From: Mytilinidion resinicola
Taxonomy: Eukaryota > Ascomycota > Dothideomycetes > Mytilinidiales > Mytilinidiaceae
Assembly (NCBI RefSeq): GCF_010093595.1
Contig: NW_022985454.1
Span: forward strand, 219,858-283,857
DNA length: 64,000 nt
Direction: 5' to 3'
Positions 11,429 to 23,527 of this stretch are shown here, one piece after another. The position numbers and the translations under genes are program-made. Every line of letters starts with the position of its first letter. Position 1 is the stretch's first letter. The notes below the pieces were generated by a model, which saw only the letters and a program-made list of their open reading frames with translations, was not told where the DNA came from and did no database searches.

Positions 11429-12402
11429 TCAAACAACCATTCTGAACTTGAACTTGTCTTCCTTCACGATGTCTTCTTTCTGTGCCTCCAGCTGTTCCAC
11501 ATCCCACGTCGAAGCCAACCATCTACCACTCAGCCAATCCCTCTTTTCTTTCGTCAACCACACAAGAAACCATGCAGACAGAGACGTATCATGCTGAAGG
11601 ACTACAAAAGTTAGTTGAGATATGAACCTTTCTGAAAGGTGCGTATCTTACATTTCTAGAGATCCGTAGGTACTGCATCTGACGTGCTCATCTTCGTCCG
11701 CACACCTACTGGATGAAGTGCGTGCGCTACGAGCCCTTCTTTTCCGTACTCCTTATCTAGAAACTCGATAAATCGATTCAGGGCCAGCTTTGACATGCTG
11801 TAACTGATGGAATAGCTCGCAAAATGAGAGGACATGCTGCTTATCCCAACTACCGTCTTCGCACCTCCGTCAGAACCGAGCAGTAGGGGAAGAAGTGTCC
11901 GAGTCACCAGATAAACTCCATAAATATTGACATCGAACGTCTTCTTGAAATCTTCAGGGTTACCTTCGGTGATTGGTTTCCACCCCGCGACATCCAAGAA
12001 GCCCGCATTGTTGACCAGAACGTCAAGCCGGCCGTGTTCTTCCTTAATAACCTTCTCCAAATTCTTGACGTCTTCCTCGACAGTGACGTCGCATTTTACA
12101 GTACTGATTTGCGTCTCACCATCCATTTCCCGGACGATCTCTGATATGTCATGGGCTACAGCTTGGAGCTCGTCCTCTGAACGTGCTGCGAGCACAATCC
12201 CGCTGGCTCCTGCCTGTGCGTATGCCTTTGCGTACCCCTCCCCCAGGCCACGGCCGCTTCCTGTGATTGCAACCACAAACGGCCTCGGCAAAGTGACTTT
12301 GTGAGGATCCAGAGCTGGCGCCGGTGTCTTGTGAGCTGTTTTCGTAACGAGCATGCCCGTGTGTGCCATAGGCGCCGCGCGAACGTCCTCAACTTTCGTC
12401 AT
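11429..12402 (-). CDS. short-chain dehydrogenase/reductase (SDR)
   Basis: Two exons: 12402-11674 and 11593-11429; 297 aa. Visible motifs are the cofactor loop TGSGRGLG (47-54), NNAG (131-134), the catalytic Ser near 189 and YSMSK (Y201, K205). Without the second exon the frame would stop at 248 aa just after the active site. The downstream exon supplies the usual fungal tail (WLTKEKRDWLSGRW...EQLEAQKEDIVKEDKFKFRM). The intron uses GTACCT and a CAG acceptor with an ACTAAC branch. The precise junction is less certain because about ten residues usual in this subfamily are absent. About 40 residues precede the Rossmann fold. NAD(P)-dependent alcohol/ketone oxidoreductase of unknown substrate; no neighbouring pathway genes. 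Confidence 0.8.
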
Positions 12403-13086
12403 TGGTATTGTTTACTGCTTAGATAGGCGACAGATAAGCGGTTCGATAGGTGAACTGAATAAATTAGAATAAGAGAGGCTTTCTAACTATTGATGGGGTG
12501 TCCATGACCCTCGATAAGTAGTAAGTAGTGCTTACAGGGGTAGGCAGTGACGTAGATCATGGCATGCCTTAAGCTATACGCTACAGCACTAGGTCGAAGT
12601 TTAGGCACCGGGATATACCACTGTTTGGGCTCTATTCCTGTTCACTGGATAAACCCATCGGTAAAAGGTAGGCTGATTTATACGGCATTATCCTTCACAT
12701 CGTGATCATACCTTTGTAGAATAGACTTAGCTCCGCAAGGGCTCCGTTTTGCTCGCTCGATACCAATGCAAGAAGTAGCCTAGCTAGCCCACTGCTATCG
12801 ACGACCAAAGATCAAGTTTCTGACTAGTTTCCCACCTTCCGCGATTTGATTGGCCTACATATTATATGCACGTGATTGTACGCGGAGAATTAAGCATTAG
12901 TGAACCCCCTGAACCCTTCCCGAGAACACCTCCACCATCCTCACCACCGAGCTGCGGCGCATATTCATGCCAGTGACGCTACCACTAGAATTCCACTCGC
13001 TTTGATGATGACGTGACGCAAAATCAGTCACAATATCTACACTCTTTCTGGACCTTTCCTAGACCTTGATCCTACACGCCAGCAAC
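12403..13086. other. divergent intergenic region with diverged repeat
   Basis: Lies between the SDR gene and the DPBB gene, which are transcribed apart. It carries repeat copy B at 12660-12800. No gene seen. Confidence 0.45.
12660..12800. repeat. diverged dispersed repeat, copy B (shortened)
   Basis: Starts with AAAAGGTAGGCTGATTT at 12663 and continues to TTTTGCTCGCTCGATACCA and GCAAGAAGTAGCCTAGCTAGC. These landmarks occur in copy A and in the pair at 53.8-54.2 kb. The stretch with GGGGCACCCTAGGCAGTG between them in the other copies is missing here. Confidence 0.6.
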
Positions 13087-13865
13087 ATGTCGACCGAAGA
13101 ACTCAAGTCACCGCCGCAGGTTCCGCGCAAGGAACTGCCTCCAACATACCAGCGCAACGGCCCTGCGCCCGAGTGGGAAGCGCCCCTCGAAACTGGTCGA
13201 AAGCCCACGAATATCAAGCTCGGCGCATTCGCAGGCGCAAGCACGACTTTGACAAACCGATTTAACCGCCTTATCCCTCCACACAAGAAGTACTTTGGGC
13301 GCAGTCGGCGCGTCTTCCTTATCTGCCTAGGAATACTATTTCTAGCACTCCTGGCTCTCATAATTGGGCTTGCGGTTGGTCTTGGGCATAAGAAACAGTA
13401 TGGGCGTCCTTTGCATATTCGTGTTTACATGCTGACTATTGCAGACACCGGAACTTACCTCTACCAAATGGTGCGAAAACATACACTGGAGATTTGACAT
13501 ACTATGGCCCCGGATTGGGGGCATGTGGCACTGATTCGAACGATAATTCGGCCATTGTGTCGATTAGTCATTTCGTGTTTGATGCTGTGCAGAAGGGCTC
13601 AAATCCGAATGCGAATCCGCTCTGCTTTAGGAAGATCAGGGCACAGCGTCAATACAAAGGGGGGTTACACAGTGTAGATTTGACTGTTGTGGATAGATGT
13701 GAGTCAATTGCTAGCGAAATGAATGGCGCTCGAGCTTCCCGGTGACTAACGACATTCTCAGGTACTGGCTGCGAGCCAAATGATTTAGATGTTAGCCCGG
13801 GAATGTTTGCGAAGCTCGCGGATCCGGATCAAGGAAGAGTTACGGTTACCTGGGCTTGGCTTTAA
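13087..13865 (+). CDS. membrane-anchored DPBB (RlpA/expansin-like) protein
   Basis: Three exons: 13087-13397, 13445-13698, 13762-13865; 222 aa. After a cytosolic, proline-rich N-terminus there is one strong TM helix at about 76-100 (FLICLGILFLALLALIIGLA). The rest forms a double-psi beta-barrel of the RlpA-like type: GDLTYYGPGLGACG with the following VSISHFVFD, LCFRKIRAQ, and a terminal VVDRCTGCEPNDLDVSP...FAKLADPDQGRVTVTW. The DGxGACG-like start and the conserved D in DLDVSP are visible. Such fungal proteins resemble expansin/barwin domains and are thought to act at the cell wall; no enzymatic activity is established. Likely type II membrane topology. Introns are 47 and 63 nt. Confidence 0.88.
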
Positions 13866-14256
13866 CGACATAGCGAAGCGTATAAGATCTGTATATCGTC
13901 TATGAATACTTTATTCATTATCCCTCTATGGCTAAGCACCGCGGTCACACCGCTTTCTAAGAGTGAAAGAACCCTGTGACATTTCGATTTCTGAAACAAG
14001 GGGCATGTGATGGCTCTTATCCCGCTAGAACCATGACCAGCGCATATTGTTCTCAGATCTACTCTTCTCAGAACTTCCACCTTTCAAGATCCGAAATATC
14101 TCTCCAGACTTCAGTACTTTCCTACAAGCCTGCAAATCAACTAGCAGCTTTGAAGTATCTGTCCTTTTCGTCTACTCTCAAAGCTTGTCTACTCTCAAAA
14201 GCTCGTTAGGCGAAAGCCCCAATTATACCACCCCAAATCCACAGAACTACCTCGAC
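13866..14256. other. intergenic region, nothing recognised
   Basis: 3' flank of the DPBB gene and promoter of the next gene on the same strand. The frame of the next gene is open upstream to 14047, but no family evidence supports an earlier start. Confidence 0.4.
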
Positions 14257-15255
14257 ATGGCAATCGATCTCCCTCCCCATAGAGCATACGCCCAGGGCGA
14301 GGATTACGAGCTCCAAAAGCCTCGTACCACCATCGAGCTCGACAGTCTCAAGTCCCGCAAGAGGTCTCGCGGTGGTGGCCTTGCGTCGCTCTTCCGCTGC
14401 TGCATGGGGCTCAGCGATGGAGCTTTCAAGGCCTACAACATGTGCCTCCTTACCTTTTATGCAGTCATCATGATCGGAGCCGTGGTCATGCTACTCCTTG
14501 CATGGCATTGGGCCTCCGAAGCATACAATCATATCAAAGGAGACGTTATGGGCGTGATCAATGACGTCAAGGAGAACGTGGGCAAGGTCAAGGAAGGTAT
14601 ACAGTCTGTAGAGAGTCTGCTCGGGAAAGCAGGAGATGTCGCAGAATCTGCAGTTTCGGGAGCTGCTGCTGCGATCACTTCCAAAGCAGGCGAAATCAAA
14701 TCCTTAGGCGGCTCTCTCAAAAGCCACGTCCACATTCCTAAGAACGACCATCCCCGAACCACTCTATTCACTGCCTGTACAATGGTAAATGCCTCCCACC
14801 CGCATCCAACAGGTGTGCGTCCAATAGGAGTACCCTCCTACCTCACGAACGCCTACAACGAAGCCTACAACTCTATCCGGACAGCGGGCAAGACCCTCTG
14901 CGATCAAAGCCAAGCCCTCACTTCTGCGGGCTTCAACCTCGACTTTCAGAATCTCTACAGTATGACTACCGGCTTCTGCGATTTCGTAGTCAGCGGACAA
15001 TTCCCTCTACCTCCAATCAGTGAAATGGAAAGCAAAGCCTGTCGGTTGTACTTAGATCTGCAGGGAATTGGCGTCGCATATTGCAGCAGGTCCACAGAGG
15101 TTGTCGTTGAGAACGAGGACGAGTCTGATGCGATGTTCCAGGGCTTGGTCGGGATCAGAAGCCCTTTCTGTGACGCGACGAGTGGCTATGGGGTAAATGT
15201 GCCCAGCGCTATGGCGTGGGGAGGTGGCGACTGCGAGGGTGGCAGGTTTATGTGA
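14257..15255 (+). CDS. hypothetical single-pass membrane protein
   Basis: Single exon, 332 aa, ATG in MAIDLPPHRAYAQGEDYE. A charged N-terminus (RKRSRGGG) leads into one TM helix at about 65-92 (MCLLTFYAVIMIGAVVMLLL). A helical, possibly coiled segment follows (DVMGVINDVKENVGKVKEG...SLLGKAGDVAESAVSGAAA), then a probable lumenal or extracellular domain with about seven cysteines (CTM, LCDQ, FCDF, ACRL, YCSR, FCDA, DCEG). Even cysteine spacing suggests disulfides. I do not recognise the family. The frame is clean and codon usage resembles neighbours, so it is probably real. Confidence 0.7.
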   Translation: MAIDLPPHRAYAQGEDYELQKPRTTIELDSLKSRKRSRGGGLASLFRCCMGLSDGAFKAYNMCLLTFYAVIMIGAVVMLLLAWHWASEAYNHIKGDVMGVINDVKENVGKVKEGIQSVESLLGKAGDVAESAVSGAAAAITSKAGEIKSLGGSLKSHVHIPKNDHPRTTLFTACTMVNASHPHPTGVRPIGVPSYLTNAYNEAYNSIRTAGKTLCDQSQALTSAGFNLDFQNLYSMTTGFCDFVVSGQFPLPPISEMESKACRLYLDLQGIGVAYCSRSTEVVVENEDESDAMFQGLVGIRSPFCDATSGYGVNVPSAMAWGGGDCEGGRFM

Positions 15256-16043
15256 TGGAGCGGCACTGGAGATATTTAGGGATATGGCAGGCAGCTAGGG
15301 CCGAATGCAGCAATGTGCAGTAGAGCGGATACATGGTTGTTATTCGTGATTGTGTTTCAATGCATGGATTTGCTTTGTATGAGCGGGTGGATTTGAATAG
15401 TTGCATGTTAGCAGCACTTTTCCTAATTAATGAAATCTTCCACTCCCCTCAATACACGGTGACGTATTCTCCCCACAGTAGGATCCCTAGGTAAATACTC
15501 TAGATTTGTCTGTTCGGAGCATTTTGAGTAATGATATCGAACTTGTGCATGTGACTTGATATTCCTCCCCTCCAAGCTCATTTCGTGATTGTGCCTAAAA
15601 TTCATCCAGGTCACTAGCTATCTGCACTGTGGCACGCCCTTCTAAAGTTCTTGTGTGGTCCAGCATTATTTCTGTCTACTAGGTTTAGACATCGACATGG
15701 CCGGTGGCTGGTGAGACCCCTGCCATTTTTTTGAGGCGGCCTTGGCACTAAACGCGCCTGAGACTCACTTGGAAGTTCACCGTCCTAGTTAATTGTTACT
15801 ATTCTGCCTTTCTATTGTTCTCCGCGCCAGAAGATTCGAGAAGTTCTCTCCTCCGCAGCTTCTCACTCCATGTCTGCTGCGCCCATTGGCCTTTTTTGAC
15901 ATTTTCCCAACAGCATCTGCACTCTCCAAGCTGCGCGCGTCGCAGACGATATCCTTCACGTCCATCGTCTCGTTATGTCCGCGACTATACACTGAATCTC
16001 CTCCTCTTCCTCCATCCCGAGCTTCTACTGCGCCATTTCAGCC
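15256..16043. other. intergenic region upstream of NUP170
   Basis: About 0.8 kb. The last 250 bp are pyrimidine-rich, as often seen before fungal start codons. No gene seen. Confidence 0.45.
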
Positions 16044-19000
16044 ATGAATTTCCCAGCAACTCCTCAGCGCCCAACGCCAGGCTCCTTCATCAATACTCCA
16101 GCAGCGCAGCGACATCCAGGATTCCGAGCAACCTCTGCAAACGCCCCCCAGCCGCCCCAGACTCAAGCTTCTGCGCAGTCTACAGTAGCCGCAACCGAGC
16201 AGCCTCCAGCGAGCACAAAATCTCCGCTAGAACGCGCTCGGAAGGCCATCAATGAGACGCTCATCGGGGAAGCGAGCTACGCAGAGTTGGACGCGTACGT
16301 TGGCCGTAAGCTAGATACCCAACCCTAGGGCCCACTATGTGAGAGCTAACCAGTCTTCCAGAGGGCATCTCGTCCGACTACGACATCCCCGAAGACACAG
16401 CATGGGCTCCCTTCATCCCAGTCAGAACGTACAGAATCCCTGAGGAGATACTTGAGCAGTACAACTTCCACCAGATGAATACGAAGAGTGGCCTCTTCGC
16501 CGAGATAAACCACGCCTGGACATTCGTAGACAACCAGCTGTATCTCTGGGATTACACCAATCCGAACCCTGAAATCATCGGCTATGAAGAGCAGCCGCAC
16601 TCCATAGTGGCGGTGAAGCTGGTGAAGCCCCGCGCAAAGGTGTTTGTGGACACGATAACACATCTACTGGTGGTTGCGACAACGTCAGATATTCACTTGA
16701 TTGGCGTTTCCACCCAGCGGGGACAGGAAGGCGTGGAGAACGTTTCCCTGTATCAAACAGGGATGCACACGTCCGTCCGGAGTCTGAAAGTGGGCTGTAT
16801 CGAGGGCTCTCCGAAGACTGGAAGAATCTTCTTCGCTGACGGACGGGATTCCGATGATGTCTACGAACTGACTTACCAGCAAGAGGAGAAATGGTTCGCA
16901 AATCGATGCGCCAAAGTCAACCACGTTCGCAAATCCATCGCCTTGCCAGGACTTCCATTCGGGTCCAAAAAGACGGCAGAATTTATCGTCCAAATGGTGA
17001 TCGACGATACACGGGGTCTGCTATACACGCTTTCCTCCGGTTCTACGATCAAGGTATACCACCTCAAAACAGACACCACGCTCGACCTCGCCATCACTCG
17101 ATCTCTCGCCAGCATCATGCAGAATTGTAGCCACATGGTGAGATCAGAGTTGCTCGGACCAAGCGCCACCATTGTCTCCATCGATGCGATCTCTTCCATG
17201 GAGTCTGCGCGCCTTAGCCTGATGGCTACAACATCAACTGGCTGCAGAATATTTCTCAGTTCTACCTCTGGCACCTACTATTTTGGCGATTCCTCTAGTG
17301 CGCCTACCAGCATGCAAGTCCAGCATATCAAATTTCCTCCTCCTCAAGATCCGCAGCCAAATCAGACACCGCAGAGTCAGATGACACCTTATAAAGCTCA
17401 AGCCCAAGTTGCGATAGGTTCGAGAGTGCTCGAAGGTACGATCCAATCGAATAGATACGCACCAGGGTACTTTCTATGTTTCGCATCGGAAGGGGACGTC
17501 AGCGACTACTTGTTCATGTCCGGGCCTGATTCGGGCAGGATTGCACGACCGCAAGATCTCTCCCAGGCACCCAAATTCATTGAGATGGGGTATTCGCTAT
17601 CCCTTGGAGCAAAAGTGCAGGATGTGGGCCTAGCGACACCGCCTTTTGCAGCCGCGTCTGCGCCAAGGGGCTTTGGTAATGAGTTGGCCACGCAATTCGA
17701 TCAACCCGTTGCCGAGTTTGCTATTCTCACAAACTATGGAGTTCAAACTATTCGCCGGCGCAGACTCGTTGATATCTTTGCTTCTGCCGTCAAGCAGAAA
17801 GGTGCAAATGGCAGTGACGGCCTCGAGGCTGAGATCAAAAAGTTTGTACGGCTCTATGGAAGAGCAGAGACAATTGCAACTGCTCTTGCCGTTGTGTGTG
17901 GGCAAGGTCAAGACATTGCGTCGGACTCTCGGGTTGTGAATGTCACTGATCAGGATGTTCTTGAATATGCCCGCACGGCGTTTGTGGACTATGGTGGCAA
18001 GGCCCAAATGGTGGACAGTACTTTCGATGTCGGCTCTACTAATGATGACAACGTTCGCCCGTCACCAAGACACGACGGCATTGCGCTTTATATTTCCCGT
18101 CTAGTACGCTCTATCTGGGCTTCCCGAGTCCTGAAGGAAGGAAGCACACCCATTGGAGGTCTCAAAATCGATCCTACCATCAGCCTAGAGAAGCTTCGAA
18201 CTGTCCAGCGACACCTTACGCATTTGCAAGAGTTCTTGGACAAGAACAAAAGCTTCATTGACGGGCTCAACGGACCGGACGCACTGAACCGAGCACCAAC
18301 CCAACAGGCTGAAAAGGAATTGCAGGGCGAGAATGCCGCACTGACGAGTCTCGTGCAGCTGCTGAGGAGCGTCATTGAAGGCATTTCATTTGTTCAGGTC
18401 CTGTTTGATGAGCGAGTCGACGAGATTATACTCTCTCTCAACGATACGTCCCGTCAACGCGCTCGAGAGCTGACGTTCGTGGGTCTCTTTACGGATCCCG
18501 ACGGTAAAGAACTTGCGAAGGAACTCGTCAAAGCCATTGTCAACAGAAACATCGCGAAAGGCTCGAACGTCGAAACTATCTCAGAAGCGTTGCGTAGGCG
18601 CTGCGGTAGTTTCTGCAGTGCGGAAGACGTGGTCATCTTCAAAGCGCAAGAACAAGTGACCAAGGCTTCAGAAGCCGGCGCAAATTCTGAACTGGGTCGC
18701 ACATACCTGAATGATAGTTTGCGACTGTTTGAAAGCGTTGCAGGGAGCCTGTCGAGGGAATATCTGGAGGTCACCATTGTCCAATACACAAACATGGCTT
18801 TCTATGCCGGCAAGAGCGCCTACTTGGATCTTTTTTCCAACTTTGCTGACTCGAAATCCAGGTGCAATTCGTCTGGCTCTGAAAGTCGCCCAGGAGTCTG
18901 ATCGCGGTAATAGGGCTTTGGCGTGGATCAGAGAAGGCCGCCTTTCACCAGTGAGTTAACTCAGATGACCTGGCAGCAAATATAGCTAATTGATCTTAGG

Positions 19001-20355
19001 ATGCCCGGCAAGCCGTGTATGAGAGCCGAACACGATCCTACGACCTCATTCACCAAGTCATACAAGCAGTTGACCAAGCATCAAACGACCAGCCTGCTGT
19101 CATTGATGGTGTGGTTTCCGCGGCTGCACGTCGACGAAATGAAGCCTACGATCAAATCAACAGCTCCGAGGATGAGGTCTTCCAAACAAACCTTTATGAC
19201 TGGTATCTGCAACAGGGCTGGAGTGATCGCCTTCTCGAAATAAGTTCGCCCCATGTTGTGACCTATCTCAAGGAGAAATCGAGAGAAGCTCCAGAGTATG
19301 GCGATCTCCTATGGCGGTATTACGCACACTACAACAACTATTTCGACGCGGCGATAGTTCAGCTCCAGCTTGCAAAGAGCTTCTTCACGATAAAATTGTC
19401 GCAACGAATCGAGTATCTTAGCCGGGCGCGCGCGAATGCATCAACACGAGTCGGCGGTATCAGCGAAATGCGATCAACGAAGCAGCAAACGCGGCAGGAT
19501 CTCCTAAGAGAGGTCTCTGATCTTCTCGATATTGCAACGATCCAAGAGGATATCCTAGACAAGCTCAAGTCGGATCCTCGAACGGCCGGGAGGCGGGATG
19601 AAATTCTGTCGCAGCTCGATGGTAACATTCTGCCGGTGACTGACGTAAGTCTAACTAACTCTCCTTCTCTTCGTTTCAGTGGAACGAGTTGCTCACAACT
19701 GCATCAGCTCTACAACGGGTTCGCCGACCAAGCCGGGTACTACGACATGTGCATCCTGATCTACCAGGCCGCAGACTACCGCAACGCTGCCGACATTGAA
19801 TCCACCTGGCAGAATCTCATCGAGCAAACCGCATCAACCGCCGAGACGGAGAGCCAGGGAAACCCGTGGCAACAGGTCGCAAACGTCATCCGAACCATAG
19901 GCCGCCGTGTCCGCAACTCCGAGACCATCTTCAACGTCCCAATGCTGCTACAGCTGCTCTTGAAGTGGGACGCCAAACATGGCCATGTCATTCCCGAGGG
20001 AGCCAGACCAGACGATGACCGGTATTGGAGCAGCTGGGTCCTGGATATCTTCCTTGAGCTGCGCGTTCCCTGCGAGAGCCTTCTGGCGACGTTGGAGACG
20101 CTCTTCTACGAGAACAGAGCGCCCCTTGCTGGGCGAGACAGGAGACACGTCACCAAATGGATGATCTATACCATGGAGAAGTGGTGGCAGGAGAGCCAGA
20201 GCCTCAGCGCCATTCCGTTCGGAAGCGAGGACAACGCTATTGGCGTCGAGGAGCTGCTGAAAGAGCTGATCAGACAGTGGAACCTGGACGATGGAGGAGT
20301 ATGGCAGGAGAGGGCGAGAGACTTGAGGGATAGGGTGGCTGCTGCTTTGAGGTGA
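16044..20355 (+). CDS. NUP170: nucleoporin NUP170/NUP155 family
   Basis: Five exons: 16044-16305, 16362-18809, 18862-18950, 19000-19644, 19708-20355; 1,363 aa, normal for the family. The N-terminal 80 residues are Pro/Gln/Thr-rich. Then VGQGISSDYDIPEDTAWAPF and the beta-propeller of the Nup133/155-like fold follow (for example YLWDYTNPNPEIIGYEE), then a long alpha-solenoid ending in the characteristic VESTWQNLIEQT-like helices and WNLDDGGVWQERARDLRD. The protein is a core inner-ring scaffold of the nuclear pore. Intron 2 (18810-18861) begins with GC, not GT: splicing there restores YAGAIRLALKVAQ, the conserved junction. Intron 4 (63 nt) has no stop and is in frame; its removal gives DLYNGFADQAGYYD as in relatives. 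Confidence 0.95.
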
Positions 20356-21452
20356 TTTCGATATCACACAGTGCAGTCAAATCTCTCCTCGGGTTAATGT
20401 TTGTGCGGATTTGGGTCCTGGGGACGCGGATCCCGAGAAGGTCGAGCGATTTTGCTGAAGGTTTTCTTTTGCATCATCCTGTCATGTCAGTCTTCATGGT
20501 GTTGGAGGCGAATAGCATGAGTTGAAAAGCGAGGCGGAATTTGGTTTATTGGACTACTACTACCAAGGCTACTACACGGCATATTCTGTGTAGGTGGGAT
20601 TAGGCATCCGATATGGCAACGATGGAGTATTTATTCGAGTGAGAGGACTTCAGTTCACTTTTGCTGCTTCTTCATGAGTGATGCTGTGAGATGTGTTGCT
20701 TGAGAACCTAAATACTACAGCTACTACTAATTGCCCACATATTCACATGTTGGATGTCCGCATATATGTACCCTGATATAGGTAACTCTAACTTCACAAA
20801 AACAAGGAGAATAACATGGACTCAGATGGGTAGTAAATGATCTTATATAATATCAGCCCGCTGTGTAGGTAGAGAGCTTTCTGATCGATACAAGAGTCGA
20901 GAGGGCAGACAATACGCAAATAGGACTGAAGAAGGCAACCTATCTGGACGACGGAGCTCAATCAGGCCGTCCGGTCAGGAATTCAGGCAACGGGGCGACA
21001 GGGCCAACGTTCACATGGTTGGCGCAGCTGGGAAGGCCCCAAAAGGCTATTCCAACATCATATCCTGGTTCTAGCGACAACGTTATCGGCAACATCATGG
21101 TGATGTACTCTTTGAGTTTCTGATCGACCATCGCTCGTGGGGGTATCGCGAGTACCTCAGGGAGAGAAAGAGGAAGGTGTAGACTCTACACATGATCCGT
21201 ACATCAGATAAATGAAAAAAGATCAGCCTTTGATGAAGCATTTGGAATAAAAGAGCCCTCATACAGAAGGTGTCGAAGATTGATTAGGCCAGTGATATGT
21301 AAGAAAGACAGTCGAGGTCGTAGAAGGAACGACAGAAAGATGACGTGCTTCTTACTTATACCCGACAACACCGAAGCTTTCCGGAAACTCGAATATCTGC
21401 CAACACTAGCTTACCTCGTCTCTTCTGAAACCCTTTCACAAAATCAAGAACC
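20356..21452. other. intergenic region, nothing recognised
   Basis: About 1.1 kb between two genes on the same strand. AT-richer than the coding parts. No open frame with a recognisable product. Confidence 0.45.
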
Positions 21453-22090
21453 ATGGAGGCAGCACTCAAAACCTTCTTCAGCTCCACCCGCTTCGCCGTC
21501 GCCGGCGCAAGCTCCGACCCCACCAAGTTCGGCCACAAAGGTTCGTCCGTTCAAACCTTCTATAACGCCGCTCAAACACCGCATTCCGCGAGACGCCATT
21601 GGCCGCGTGCTATATCTGGCCTCTCCCCAAATCTCCACATCCTACTGCCTATTCTCTCTCTTGAAATCCCTGTACTCTCCTCTGCATACCCCACTAACAA
21701 CCCCCAGTATTCGCGTGGTACATCCACCACTCGCTCCCCGTCACGCCCCTCAACCCCCGCGCGCCCACCATCACCCTCCAATCCAAAGAGTATGCCACCG
21801 TCCCCTCCCCCTCCGGCCTGAGTGACGCATCTCAAACCTCCCTCTCCGTCATCACCCCGCCGAAGGTCACGGCGGCGCTGCTGAAGGAGGCGAAGGAGGC
21901 GGGGATCCCGGCGGTGTGGCTTCAGCCTGGCACGTTTGATGACGAGGTGCTGGCGTATGCGAGGGCGAACTTTGAGGCGGCGATTGCGGGGGACGGAGGG
22001 AGGGGCGGCGAGGGATGGTGTGTGCTTGTTGATGGGGAGGAAGGCCTGAAGAAGGCGGGGAGGAAGAGGGAGGAGGGGTGGAAGTTGTGA
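21453..22090 (+). CDS. CoA-binding domain protein (YccU-like)
   Basis: Two exons: 21453-21540 and 21708-22090; 156 aa, intron 167 nt with a CACTAAC branch. It starts with the Rossmann strand RFAVAGASSDPTKFGHKVFAWY, then SLPVTPLNPRAP, a Ser/Thr-rich insert, SLSVITPPKVTAALLKEAKE, IPAVWLQPGTFDDEVL and a terminal basic tail. The order and the VWLQPG motif are those of the CoA_binding_2 family (bacterial YccU; yeast and fungal orthologues). The fold resembles succinyl-CoA ligase alpha N-domain; the cellular role in fungi is not established. The ORF just after the intron is GC-rich, with several overlapping shadow frames. Confidence 0.9.
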
Positions 22091-23527
22091 GGGGAGGGAG
22101 AAGGGCGGAGGGCGGAAGGTTTGAGGCTATGGGAGCTTTGAGATCACTTTCCCGGATGAATGGGGTATTAGGCGATGGGAGGGCATGGTTGGGCTTTGGT
22201 TGGGCTTTGGGGAGCATTGAGGCCACTGGCGGTCACGGCTGCGGTGCAACGAGGCTTCCGAGACTTTGAACGAAGATTACTGGAGTAAAGCATGCCTCTA
22301 CGATTGATATGAAGGAACGACAAGGTATTCTATTCTAAGCTCACTCTTTGCAATATCACGTGAGGGTAAACGTGACCCGGTGATCGATACCCGAATTAGG
22401 AGGTAACAAAAAAGAATAAAACCCCAACGCCAGCCTCACTTTTTTATGGTCAGCAAACCCCTTTAATCCCTATACAAACTTTCCTCCCAGCTCCTGTTAC
22501 TTCATTCGTCCCGAGTGTGAACTGATTGGTTCATGTTCGCATGGTGCCCCGCCAGTTCCCTGGCCTTTAGCCCACCCTCAGTCCCTTCCTCGACGAATTA
22601 GAGGACATTGAGTTCGGCTGAAGCGGAGGGCTATGGTTCATATTCTTGTCGTAATCGGTCACCTGGCTTGGTCTCCTCGAGTGAAGCTAACTAGACTGAA
22701 ACCTTCGAAGTGATTGGAACCATGAACCCAGTGAGGTCAGGAGACCCCAGACAATTGTGGAACGGAGCCCGGCGTCTCTTGGAAACATGCCATTCGCGCG
22801 AGACCGTGGAGTGTTGACGGGTGAGAACCTTTCGTGTGGAGTTTGAGATTGCCAACTCGGTGCCCAAGCTGTTGGATGGGAAGGTGAGGACGAAGTCGCA
22901 CCAACATTGGGAGTCTAAAAAGGATGCCAGCATTAGATTCGGCTCGCATATGCATGCGTGATGAGTTGTTTGCCTGCACGCCCCCCCGGCATGCCGTGGT
23001 AGTCGAATCGTTCGGCCTGTGAAATGCATGGCGCTTGGAAGAGCTGGCCAAGAGCCGGCTGGAGTGTTGTTCCATTGTTGTTGGTTTTCACAACATTCGG
23101 AGAGATAAGGGGTGTAACTTGACTTGATGTACCACTAGCTAATACGCGTACGAGAGATATTCAGTCTGGCCAAGGGAAGAGGAAACAGATAGCCGCCCAG
23201 AATGAAAGATTCGTCAAAGTTGGTGAAGTTCGTCACAATCGGTAGTTCTTCTCCTTCCAGTACATCCGAGTGTTCTTTCCGCGATCCCTCTGTGGCCCTG
23301 TCGGTTACTTGAATAGCCAGACTATCTCTCTTTTCCATACCGATGTTCCAAGAGTGTAATTTATCCGTAAAAGCCTTCCGAAAAGCTGCAACAAAGGAAA
23401 GCAAGGTTCCCTATTTCCAGCCACCCTATTCTTCTCTTCACACCAACTATTCGTCTTGAGCATTTCTTATCCTATCTTGTAGCGGCTTGCAGAGAGGTAG
23501 CAACGAGAAGAAGGCGAGATTGTCTAC
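22091..23527. other. intergenic region, nothing recognised
   Basis: About 1.4 kb. Overlapping minus-strand frames at 22691-23075 and 23135-23404 have no domain, no supporting introns and no family resemblance. Presumed 3' flanks of two convergent genes. Confidence 0.4.
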
